From contig JBILVB010000227.1 of assembly GCA_044370695.1 (NCBI GenBank), forward strand, positions 1 to 5,056: DNA of 5,056 bases. Reading direction: 5' to 3'. The translations under genes and the position numbers were made by a program. Numbering within the stretch: position 1 is the first letter of the stretch; the number at the start of each line of letters is the position of its first letter. The notes beneath the pieces were generated by a model that did no database searches, was not told where the DNA came from, and saw only the letters and a program-made list of their open reading frames with translations. Positions 1-5,056 of the stretch are shown piece after piece. Source of the DNA: JBEIFW01 sp044370695. GTDB lineage: Bacteria; Actinomycetota; Acidimicrobiia; Acidimicrobiales; Ilumatobacteraceae.

Positions 1-19
1 TCTGCGGCGCCGACCCTTC

Positions 20-33
20 CACCGGTAACGGTG
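20..33 (+). repeat. Short inverted repeat with GTAA tetraloop
   Basis: The arms caccg (20-24) and cggtg (29-33) are perfectly complementary around the loop gtaa. As RNA this would be a 5-bp stem capped by GUAA, a GNRA-type tetraloop closed by a G-C pair. It touches the next, larger inverted repeat and shares base 33 with it. A function as RNA structure is inferred. Confidence 0.35.
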
Positions 34-59
34 CCTCGCTGCATCGGGCGCAGCGAGGC
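33..59 (+). repeat. Perfect 10-bp inverted repeat (strong potential hairpin)
   Basis: The arms gcctcgctgc (33-42) and gcagcgaggc (50-59) are exact reverse complements around a 7-nt loop (43-49). The stem is 8 G-C pairs and 2 A-T pairs. It ends 13 bases before the GGAG ribosome binding site of the methyltransferase gene. No T-run follows on the plus strand, so it is not a classical intrinsic terminator. High-GC actinobacteria may use T-poor hairpins, so termination of an unseen upstream gene is possible. A 5' UTR regulatory hairpin or a dyad operator for a dimeric regulator are alternatives. Confidence 0.45.
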
Positions 60-72
60 GGGCAGGGAACGT

Positions 73-84
73 GGAGACGAGATG
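73..84 (+). promoter_or_regulatory. Ribosome binding site deciding the methyltransferase start
   Basis: GGAG at 73-76 lies 5 nt before an ATG at 82-84. This is a good Shine-Dalgarno fit, and it favours ATG-82 over the in-frame GTG at 31, which has no such site close upstream. Confidence 0.65.
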
Positions 85-891
85 AGTGACGATGTCGCCC
101 TGTACGCAGGGTTGCAGCGCTCGGTGTCCGACCGGCATGCGACGTCTCGGCGAGCTGCGGAGGCGCTCGTCGGCCCGGACTACGAGGACCTCGCTGCCGA
201 GGCGCCGGTCCAGGTGAGCTGGGCGCTCAACGAGTTCCTCCGGCGCCGGCCGTACGGGTTCGACGTGGACTACGACATGCGGATCCTCGATTTCGGGTGC
301 GGCGTCGGCCGCTTGGTCGAGGCGTGTTACGACCTCGGGTTCACCCGGGTGGACGGCGTCGACATCAGCGAAGGGATGATCCGGTACGCGCGCACGAACG
401 CTCGTTTCGAGCACTCGCAGTTCTGGGTGACCGGCGGGGACGATTGCGGCGGCGCACCCGAGGGGACCTACGACCTGGTGATGTCGTTCATCACGATGCA
501 GCACGTCAGCATGCGTCAGACCCGGATCGACATCTTGCGGTCCATGGCCCGTTGTCTGAAGCCGGGCGGCGTGATCGTGATCGAGATGTGCAACTACCCG
601 GGCGTGGTCGAGTCACGGGTGCCCCGCAACCACGCACTGTGGCGGCAGAACATGACGGCCGAGGACACGAACTCGAAGGCCGACGTCTGGATCACCCCGG
701 ACCAGTTCGGCGCCGTCTACGACGACGTGCGGTTGTTCTTCAAGGACATCCAGTTCCAGGAGTTCGACCGCCACGACAACGTCTACGTCTACGACGAGCG
801 GGCCATCTACCCGTACCCCCGCAACGCCTTCGTCATCTCCGCGTCGAAGGGTCGGGGCCTGGTCGAGAAATACCTCGGGCACCCGGCGTGA
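82..891 (+). CDS. Class I SAM-dependent methyltransferase, substrate unknown
   Basis: This encodes a 269-aa cytosolic methyltransferase that should transfer the methyl group of S-adenosylmethionine to an unidentified acceptor. Visible Rossmann-fold motifs are motif I DFGCGVGR (residues 70-77, SAM glycine loop), motif II GVDIS (92-96, with acidic Asp94 for the ribose), the YDLVMSF strand (130-136) and the post-motif LKPGG (159-163). This order is typical of the Methyltransf_11/25 type. About 70 residues precede motif I. The ~100-residue C-terminal part is rich in Tyr, Phe and Asp and probably forms the acceptor site; I recognise no subfamily in it. No signal peptide or membrane segment is seen. 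ATG-82 was chosen for its GGAG site. The gene converges on the ole operon, so it is not part of that transcript, and a role in olefin synthesis is not indicated. Confidence 0.88.
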   Translation: MSDDVALYAGLQRSVSDRHATSRRAAEALVGPDYEDLAAEAPVQVSWALNEFLRRRPYGFDVDYDMRILDFGCGVGRLVEACYDLGFTRVDGVDISEGMIRYARTNARFEHSQFWVTGGDDCGGAPEGTYDLVMSFITMQHVSMRQTRIDILRSMARCLKPGGVIVIEMCNYPGVVESRVPRNHALWRQNMTAEDTNSKADVWITPDQFGAVYDDVRLFFKDIQFQEFDRHDNVYVYDERAIYPYPRNAFVISASKGRGLVEKYLGHPA

Positions 892-902
892 CCGATGAGC
901 CC

Positions 903-921
903 CGGCGCCGGATCAGCGCCG
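903..921. terminator. Weak hairpin between convergent genes, possible bidirectional terminator
   Basis: The arms cggcgc (903-908) and gcgccg (916-921) pair perfectly around a 7-nt loop. The hairpin spans the end of the 21-bp gap between the methyltransferase and oleD stop codons and includes the oleD stop. It overlaps a 10-bp palindrome ccggcgccgg (902-911). There is no T-tract on either side, so termination here is only suggested by its position between two convergent genes. Confidence 0.22.
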
Positions 922-1917
922 TTGGGCGAACCAGTCCCCGAGGGCGACGAACCCGTCGTCGAGGCTGATCGTCGGCGCCCAGCCGAGGTCGTCGCGGGCC
1001 GGGCGGGGATCGAACCAGTGGGCGGTGCCGAGCTGTTCGGCGAGGAACCGGGTGAGCGGCGGTTCGGTGTCGGTGCGGCGGAGGGACCACACCCGTTCGG
1101 TGAGCGACCCGGCGAGGGTGGCGACCCGCAGCGGCACCCGTCGGGGCCGAGCATCGACGCCGGCCGCCCGCAGGATCGCCTCGACGAGTTCGCGCACGGG
1201 GCGGGGCTCGCCGTTGGCGATCACGTACGCACGACCGGCGCAACGCGCCCGCGGGCGGGCTGCGTCGAGCGCTGCGACGAGGGCGGATGCAGCGTTGTCG
1301 ACGTAGGTCGTGTCGACGAGTGCCGTGCCACCACCGACGAGCGCCAGGCGGCCGCTGCGGGCCCGCTCGACGATCCGCCCCACCAGCTGCGCGTCGCCCG
1401 GCCCCCACACGAGGTGCGGGCGCAGGGCGACGACGGCCGTGTCGTCGTCGCACGCACCGAGCGCGAGCCGCTCGGCCCGGGCCTTGGATTCGGCATAGAA
1501 CGCTCCGACGCGGCCGGCGACCGGTCGCCCCGTGAACGGCGGCTCGGCGCCGGCGCCCACGATCGAGGAACCCGAGTGCGCCACCGACGGGGTGGAGACA
1601 TGGACGATGGTGCCGACCCCGGCGCGGCGTGCGGCGTCGAGCACCACCGAGGTGCCGTCGATGTTGACGCTGCGGTACTCGTCCCACCGGCCGGTGACCC
1701 CGACCTTGGCGGCCGCGTGGATCACGGCGTCACAACCGGTGAGCGCCCGTTCGACGACGCTGCGGTCGCGCACGTCGCCGAGGACCTGCTCGAGATCGGC
1801 GTCGACCTGACGCCGTTGGAGCAGCACGACCCGGTCGCCCCGACGGTCGAGGTACTCGGCCGTCCGGCGCACGAGCAGGCTCGAACCCCCCGTGAGCAGC
1901 ACCCGCCGCACGGTCAC
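913..1917 (-). CDS. oleD: OleD: NADP-dependent 2-alkyl-3-ketoalkanoate reductase (extended SDR)
   Basis: This 334-aa protein should reduce the 3-keto group of the 2-alkyl-3-keto acid made by OleA, giving the 3-hydroxy acid used by OleC. It belongs to the extended SDR/3-beta-HSD-like group. Visible are the cofactor loop TGGSSLLV (9-16), GDVRD (47-51, adenine contact), HAAAKVG (67-73), VSTPSV (107-112), the catalytic pair Tyr141 and Lys145 in YAESK, RPHLVWGPGD (166-175) and YVDN (205-208). Arg35-Arg36 after strand beta-2 suggest NADPH preference (inference). Length is normal for the family. The GTG start is chosen because it sits just before the beta-1 strand and overlaps the oleBC stop (GTGA); the frame runs further upstream only as a shadow of oleBC. 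One oddity is that Ser13 and Val16 replace the second and third glycines of TGxxGxxG. Identity as OleD rests on motifs plus neighbours and is strong. Confidence 0.9.
   Translation of the reverse strand: MTVRRVLLTGGSSLLVRRTAEYLDRRGDRVVLLQRRQVDADLEQVLGDVRDRSVVERALTGCDAVIHAAAKVGVTGRWDEYRSVNIDGTSVVLDAARRAGVGTIVHVSTPSVAHSGSSIVGAGAEPPFTGRPVAGRVGAFYAESKARAERLALGACDDDTAVVALRPHLVWGPGDAQLVGRIVERARSGRLALVGGGTALVDTTYVDNAASALVAALDAARPRARCAGRAYVIANGEPRPVRELVEAILRAAGVDARPRRVPLRVATLAGSLTERVWSLRRTDTEPPLTRFLAEQLGTAHWFDPRPARDDLGWAPTISLDDGFVALGDWFAQRR
1914..1917 (-). promoter_or_regulatory. GTGA stop/start overlap joining oleBC and oleD
   Basis: The oleD GTG (1917-1915) overlaps the oleBC TGA (1916-1914) by 4 bp. 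No strong Shine-Dalgarno sequence is seen in the 20 bases before it, so oleD translation probably depends on ribosomes finishing oleBC. Confidence 0.75.
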
Positions 1918-4445
1918 CACGGCACCCGGGCCGAACCGCCCGACAGCACCGCCGACGCCCACGCCGCGACCTCGGCACGGTCGATCTTGGTGTTGTGGCG
2001 GATGTCGACCGGCAGCGACGGCGCCGTCAGCACCGCGGCCACCGGTGCCCAGTGGACCGCAGCGCGCACCTCGTCGGTGACGGGGGTAGGGGCGAGCGAC
2101 GCATCGCCCGGTGCGACGACCACCACCACGAGTTGCTGGCAACCGCGCGGCCCGACGCCCACCGCGGCGGCGCGCTCGAGACCGGGAAGCGCCTCGACGG
2201 CCACCTCCACCGGAACCGGGGTGATGGGCCCGTGCACCGTGTGTACGACGTGCACGGTGCGCCCCTCGATCCAGAGCCGGCCGTCGGTGTCGAGGTGCCC
2301 GACGTCGCCGGTGCGGTGCCACACCGTGCCTGCGGCGTCCGAGGGTCGGGCGTCGCGCTCGGTGCGCCACCGTCGGTCGTAGCCGTCCGACATCCACGGG
2401 GTGCGCACGAGCACCTCGCCGGTGACGCCCGGCGCCAAGGAGGCGACGGTGGTCGCAGCGTCGAAGTCGAGCGCAGCGATCATCACGTGCGCGCCGGACA
2501 CCGGCCGGCCGACGCACACCCCGTGCCCGCGTCCGGCACGGTCGATCTCGGCGAGCGACACGTCGGCGACGGGCAGGCATTCGGTCATCCCGTACGGCGT
2601 GTGCGCCTCGGTGCCGGGATGCTGTCGTTCCATCCGTCGCAGCGTCGCCACGGGAACCGGCGCGCCGGCCGACAGCACGAGCCGCAGGCCGGCCGTGCGG
2701 GGGTCGGGCGACGGTGCCGCGGTGCGCAGCACGTTCGCCAGCGCCGCCGGCGAGGCGAACGCGATCGTGGCCCCGATCGACCCGCAGGCGGCAGCGAAGG
2801 CGTCGGCGGTGAGGGCGCCGGGCGTGGTGACGTCGACGTCGGGGATGGTGGAGGTGATCCCGAGCGCCGGGCCGTAGAGCGCGAACGGGGCGAAGGCTGC
2901 GACGAGCCGGTCCTCGGCGGTGATGCCGTACGTGGCGACGAGGGCGTCGCGCTGGGCGGCGAGCTGGCGGTGCCGGTAGCGGACGCCCTTCGCAGGGCCG
3001 GTGGCGCCCGAGGTGTAGAGGACGGCAGCGGGCTGATCACCGGTCGGTTCGGCCGGCAGGTCGTGGGTGCTGCGAGCGAGGTCGTCGAGGCGGGCCAGCG
3101 AACCCGGCGCACGTCGTGGCCCGACCGTGATCCGGCGCGCCCCGGGGGTCCAGCGCAGGAGACGTGACGCAGCGATCGCCGGCGGCGGGCCGATCACCCA
3201 GGCCGGTCGGGCGCCGCGCACCGCGGCGCGCAGACCGCGCAGTCCGAGGCCGCGGTCGGCGATGACGGTGACCCCGCCGGCGCGCCACACGCCGTACACC
3301 GCGGCGACCAGGTCGATGCCCGGTGGCGTGAGCATCGCCACCCGGTCACCGGGCGCGAGCCCCACCTCGGCGAGTCCGCGTGCGATCCCCTCCACCCGCC
3401 GGTGCAGGTCGCCGAACGTGGTGCGCTCGCCGGATGCGCCGTCGACGAAGGCGATCGCGTCGGCCGTCGACGGCGTGGCGGCGCGCCCGGCGAGCGCCGC
3501 CCAGGTGGGCACGTAGCCGTTGCCGGTCGGCTCGGCCGATGTCGGCTCGTCGGGCCCGGTCCGCAACCACGTGTCGACCACGCCGGCAACGTCGGCCTCG
3601 AGCGGGCTCAGATGCCCGGCGTCGGCGAAGCGGTGGAGCCGGGCGTGCGGCAGCCGCTGCGCGAGGTCGAGGGCGAACGAGTCGTCGAAGACCGGATCGT
3701 CGGCGCCCCACACCACGAGGGTGGGGCGGCGGAACGTTCGCAGCGCTTCGGCCACCTCGGCGATGGGCGCGGCGGACGGGTGCCCGGGGTGGAACGGGAC
3801 GTCGTCGACGAACTCGGCGATCGTCGTCCGGTCCTGCGCCGAGCGGTAGGGCGCTCGCAGCGCGTCGCGCACCGATCGGGACAGGCGCCGGCGGGAGAGC
3901 GCACCGGTGCCCGACACGAACGTGCGCGTGCGGCGGCACACGAGATCGGTCAGCGGGCCCGCAGCGGCAACACGGATCAGTCGCGGCGCGGCGCGGCCCG
4001 CCGGAACGGCGATCCCGGTGTTGCACAGGACCAGGCCCGCCAGCCGCTCGGGGTGCGCGACGGCGAAGCCCATGGCGACGGCGCCACCCCAGTCATGGCC
4101 GACGAGGGTGAACGGATCGTCGAGGTCGAGCGCGTCCACGGCGGCAGCGAGATCACGGACACGCTGCGCATAGCGGCGTGGGCCGGTGCGGTCGCTGAAG
4201 CCCATCCCGGGCTGGTCGAGGGCGATGACGCGATGGGTGCGGCCGAGCCGCTCCAGCAGGTCGCGCCACAGCAACGACCAGGTGGGGTTGCCGTGCACGC
4301 ACACGACGGTGCCGGCGGGCTGCGGCGGGCCGTTCTCCAGGATGTGCCAGGTGACGCCGTCGACGGTGAGCGTCCGTGACCACGACGGGTCCACACCCCA
4401 CGAGCGCCACTGCTCGGTGGTCGGACGCTCCGGTCCGGCCCGCAT
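1914..4445 (-). CDS. oleBC: OleBC fusion: beta-lactone decarboxylase (OleB) + beta-lactone synthetase (OleC)
   Basis: This 843-aa two-domain enzyme covers the last two olefin steps. Residues 1 to ~295 are an alpha/beta-hydrolase of the OleB/haloalkane-dehalogenase type: HGNPTW (51-56, oxyanion hole), nucleophile Asp118 in GHDWGG, probable acid Asp250 after strand beta-7 (WGADDP), base His278 in AGHLSP. OleB decarboxylates the beta-lactone to a cis-olefin. A ~15-25-residue linker rich in Pro, Thr, Ser and Glu follows. Residues ~315-843 are an ANL-superfamily OleC, which activates the 2-alkyl-3-hydroxy acid with ATP and closes the lactone. Its motifs are P-loop TSGATGPAKG (478-487), LSAGAPVP (591-598), YGMTE (618-622), TGD (712-714), WIEGR (725-729) and the C-terminal VDIRHNTK with Lys820. 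Both halves look complete. ATG-4445 overlaps the oleA stop (TGATG); a GTG 3 bases earlier is an alternative. No signal peptide is seen. A generic dehalogenase or acyl-CoA ligase label would be misleading given the oleA/oleD neighbours. Confidence 0.93.
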   Translation of the reverse strand: MRAGPERPTTEQWRSWGVDPSWSRTLTVDGVTWHILENGPPQPAGTVVCVHGNPTWSLLWRDLLERLGRTHRVIALDQPGMGFSDRTGPRRYAQRVRDLAAAVDALDLDDPFTLVGHDWGGAVAMGFAVAHPERLAGLVLCNTGIAVPAGRAAPRLIRVAAAGPLTDLVCRRTRTFVSGTGALSRRRLSRSVRDALRAPYRSAQDRTTIAEFVDDVPFHPGHPSAAPIAEVAEALRTFRRPTLVVWGADDPVFDDSFALDLAQRLPHARLHRFADAGHLSPLEADVAGVVDTWLRTGPDEPTSAEPTGNGYVPTWAALAGRAATPSTADAIAFVDGASGERTTFGDLHRRVEGIARGLAEVGLAPGDRVAMLTPPGIDLVAAVYGVWRAGGVTVIADRGLGLRGLRAAVRGARPAWVIGPPPAIAASRLLRWTPGARRITVGPRRAPGSLARLDDLARSTHDLPAEPTGDQPAAVLYTSGATGPAKGVRYRHRQLAAQRDALVATYGITAEDRLVAAFAPFALYGPALGITSTIPDVDVTTPGALTADAFAAACGSIGATIAFASPAALANVLRTAAPSPDPRTAGLRLVLSAGAPVPVATLRRMERQHPGTEAHTPYGMTECLPVADVSLAEIDRAGRGHGVCVGRPVSGAHVMIAALDFDAATTVASLAPGVTGEVLVRTPWMSDGYDRRWRTERDARPSDAAGTVWHRTGDVGHLDTDGRLWIEGRTVHVVHTVHGPITPVPVEVAVEALPGLERAAAVGVGPRGCQQLVVVVVAPGDASLAPTPVTDEVRAAVHWAPVAAVLTAPSLPVDIRHNTKIDRAEVAAWASAVLSGGSARVPW

Positions 4446-4448
4446 CAC
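4443..4448 (-). promoter_or_regulatory. TGATG stop/start overlap joining oleA and oleBC
   Basis: The strand reads GTGATG. The oleA TGA (4447-4445) shares its A with the oleBC ATG (4445-4443). The GTG at 4448-4446 would be an in-frame alternative start with a 4-bp GTGA overlap, the same arrangement as at the oleBC/oleD junction. Only a weak GAG lies upstream, so coupling by reinitiation is likely. Confidence 0.7.
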
Positions 4449-5056
4449 CAGACGAGCTCGGTGAAACTGGTGTTGAGGCCCGAACCGATGCCCATGCAGA
4501 GGATCCGCTGGCCGGCGGGCAACTGCGGTGCGATCCCCGCCAGCGTGATCGGGATGGCGGCGGGGCCGACGTTGCCGTACTTCGGGTAGGTGAGCGGCAC
4601 GCGGGCGGGATCGATGCCGAGGCGCTCGCAGATGAGCGAGGTGTGGACCGAGCTCACCTGATGCACCACGTAGCGATCCATCCCGGCGGCCCAGTCGAAG
4701 TCGCCGACCGCGTCGTTCCACGCGGCCTGGGCCAGGTCGAGCCCGGCCTCGAGCAGGCGCTTGGTGTCGGTCGTCATGCGGTCGAGGTCGCCGACGCACA
4801 GCGTGTGGTGCTCGGTGGCGGCGCGGGTGACGCCGCCCACGATCCGATGGGCGTCAGGATGCCGATCGAGGTTGCCGAGCACCATGGCGGCGGCGCCGGA
4901 GCCGAGGGTGAGCGAGGCGAACTCGTCGAACAGATCGATGACGGTGGCCGATTCCCGCTGCAGCCGAGCGATGGTGGCGAGCTGCGTGTAGCGGCTTCCC
5001 TCGCCGTCCACGATGAGCGCGTACTCGATGAGGCCGGCGTCGATCGCAGTGGCAGC
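4445..5056 (-). CDS. oleA: OleA: acyl-CoA condensing enzyme (thiolase fold), C-terminal part, cut by window edge
   Basis: OleA starts olefin synthesis by a non-decarboxylative Claisen condensation of two fatty acyl-CoAs to a 2-alkyl-3-keto acid. Only 203 C-terminal residues are inside the window. The frame is open to base 5056 and begins AATAIDAGLIEYALIV, so the GTG at 5011 is internal and not the start. Visible thiolase-superfamily features are catalytic His132 of the fragment in VVHQVS, Asn162 in KYGNVGPA, and the GIGSG loop (189-193) near the C terminus. The nucleophilic Cys and the Glu supplied to the partner subunit lie in the missing ~140 residues; in OleA/FabH-like proteins the Cys comes just before the first visible helix. 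OleA is normally ~340-350 aa. A FabH-like KAS III is the main alternative, but the GEGSR segment, the VVHQVS-VHTS helix and the downstream oleBC and oleD favour OleA. Confidence 0.92.
   Translation of the reverse strand, partial: AATAIDAGLIEYALIVDGEGSRYTQLATIARLQRESATVIDLFDEFASLTLGSGAAAMVLGNLDRHPDAHRIVGGVTRAATEHHTLCVGDLDRMTTDTKRLLEAGLDLAQAAWNDAVGDFDWAAGMDRYVVHQVSSVHTSLICERLGIDPARVPLTYPKYGNVGPAAIPITLAGIAPQLPAGQRILCMGIGSGLNTSFTELVW

Larger units (their letters stand above)
1..81 (+). promoter_or_regulatory. Leader/upstream region of the methyltransferase gene, with two adjacent inverted repeats
   Basis: This stretch precedes the chosen ATG of the methyltransferase. It holds two neighbouring potential hairpins (20-33 and 33-59) and a Shine-Dalgarno sequence (73-76). 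The methyltransferase frame stays open back to base 1, with a GTG at 31, so a longer protein cannot be strictly excluded. However, the translated sequence is featureless and Arg/Pro-rich and lies across the hairpins, which argues for non-coding DNA. I see no convincing -35/-10 pair. The promoter is probably further left, outside the window. Confidence 0.45.

Noticed and set aside
31..81. GTG at 31 as the methyltransferase start
   Set aside because: No Shine-Dalgarno sequence for it, the added 17 residues are featureless and cover the 10-bp inverted repeat, and ATG-82 has GGAG at ideal distance.
902..911. 10-bp palindrome ccggcgccgg as a regulatory site
   Set aside because: Short G/C-only palindromes are frequent at this base composition, and it has no loop for a hairpin by itself. 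It is kept only as part of the weak convergent hairpin.
895..2382. Long plus-strand open frame of 495 codons opposite oleD and the end of oleBC
   Set aside because: It is antisense to two genes with clear catalytic motifs, crosses their junction, is Arg/Ala/Gly/Pro/Asp-rich without any recognisable domain, and is the usual shadow of high-GC codon bias.
1918..2580. Upstream extension of the oleD frame to a 555-aa protein
   Set aside because: The extra 221 residues are Arg-rich and lie in another frame of the OleC domain; the SDR fold begins right after the GTG at 1917.
1995..3167. Plus-strand open frame of 390 codons opposite the OleC domain
   Set aside because: Low-complexity Arg/Gly/Val composition, no motif, fully antisense to conserved OleC sequence.
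3402..4379. Plus-strand open frame of 325 codons opposite the OleB domain
   Set aside because: Antisense to the OleB catalytic core; composition is that of a reverse-complement shadow.
4446..4799. Upstream extension of oleBC to 961 aa
   Set aside because: The added 118 residues are an out-of-frame reading of oleA, whose own frame holds the catalytic His and Asn. The OleB domain starts naturally at 4445.
5009..5011. GTG at 5011 as the start of a short 188-aa thiolase-like protein
   Set aside because: The frame stays open to the window edge and the upstream residues continue the expected OleA helix and strand, so the gene is cut by the window and is not a short variant.

Overview
The window is GC-rich DNA with GTG starts, overlapping stop/start codons and long open shadow frames on the opposite strand. 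This fits a high-GC actinobacterium. The fused OleB-OleC protein fits this too, since that fusion is known from Actinobacteria. A finer placement, such as Acidimicrobiia/Ilumatobacter-like, is only a guess.

About 80% of the window (913-5056) is a minus-strand operon for head-to-head long-chain olefin biosynthesis. It is read from right to left. oleA comes first (thiolase-fold enzyme, cut by the right window edge, 203 C-terminal residues visible). Next is a fused oleB-oleC gene (843 aa; N-terminal haloalkane-dehalogenase-like beta-lactone decarboxylase, C-terminal AMP-binding beta-lactone synthetase). Last is oleD (334 aa, extended SDR 2-alkyl-3-ketoacid reductase). The two internal junctions overlap by 1 bp (TGATG) and 4 bp (GTGA), so the genes are almost certainly co-transcribed and translationally coupled.

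From what is known of the families, the proteins form one pathway. OleA condenses two acyl-CoAs to a 2-alkyl-3-keto acid and OleD reduces the ketone to the hydroxy acid. The OleC domain uses ATP to close a beta-lactone, and the OleB domain removes CO2 to leave an internal, usually cis, olefin. In this genome the last two steps lie on one polypeptide. Key catalytic residues are visible in OleA (His, Asn; the Cys is off the edge), OleB (Asp, Asp, His), OleC (P-loop, TGD, C-terminal Lys) and OleD (Tyr/Lys). The glycine-rich cofactor loop of OleD is degenerate.

On the plus strand at the left, a 269-aa class I SAM-dependent methyltransferase of unknown substrate runs towards oleD and ends 21 bp from it. 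Its start has a clear Shine-Dalgarno sequence. Just upstream are two adjacent inverted repeats, one a perfect 10-bp stem, that could form a structured leader or terminate an upstream gene. I saw no tRNA, rRNA, CRISPR or mobile element. No stretch over 300 bases lacks a gene.
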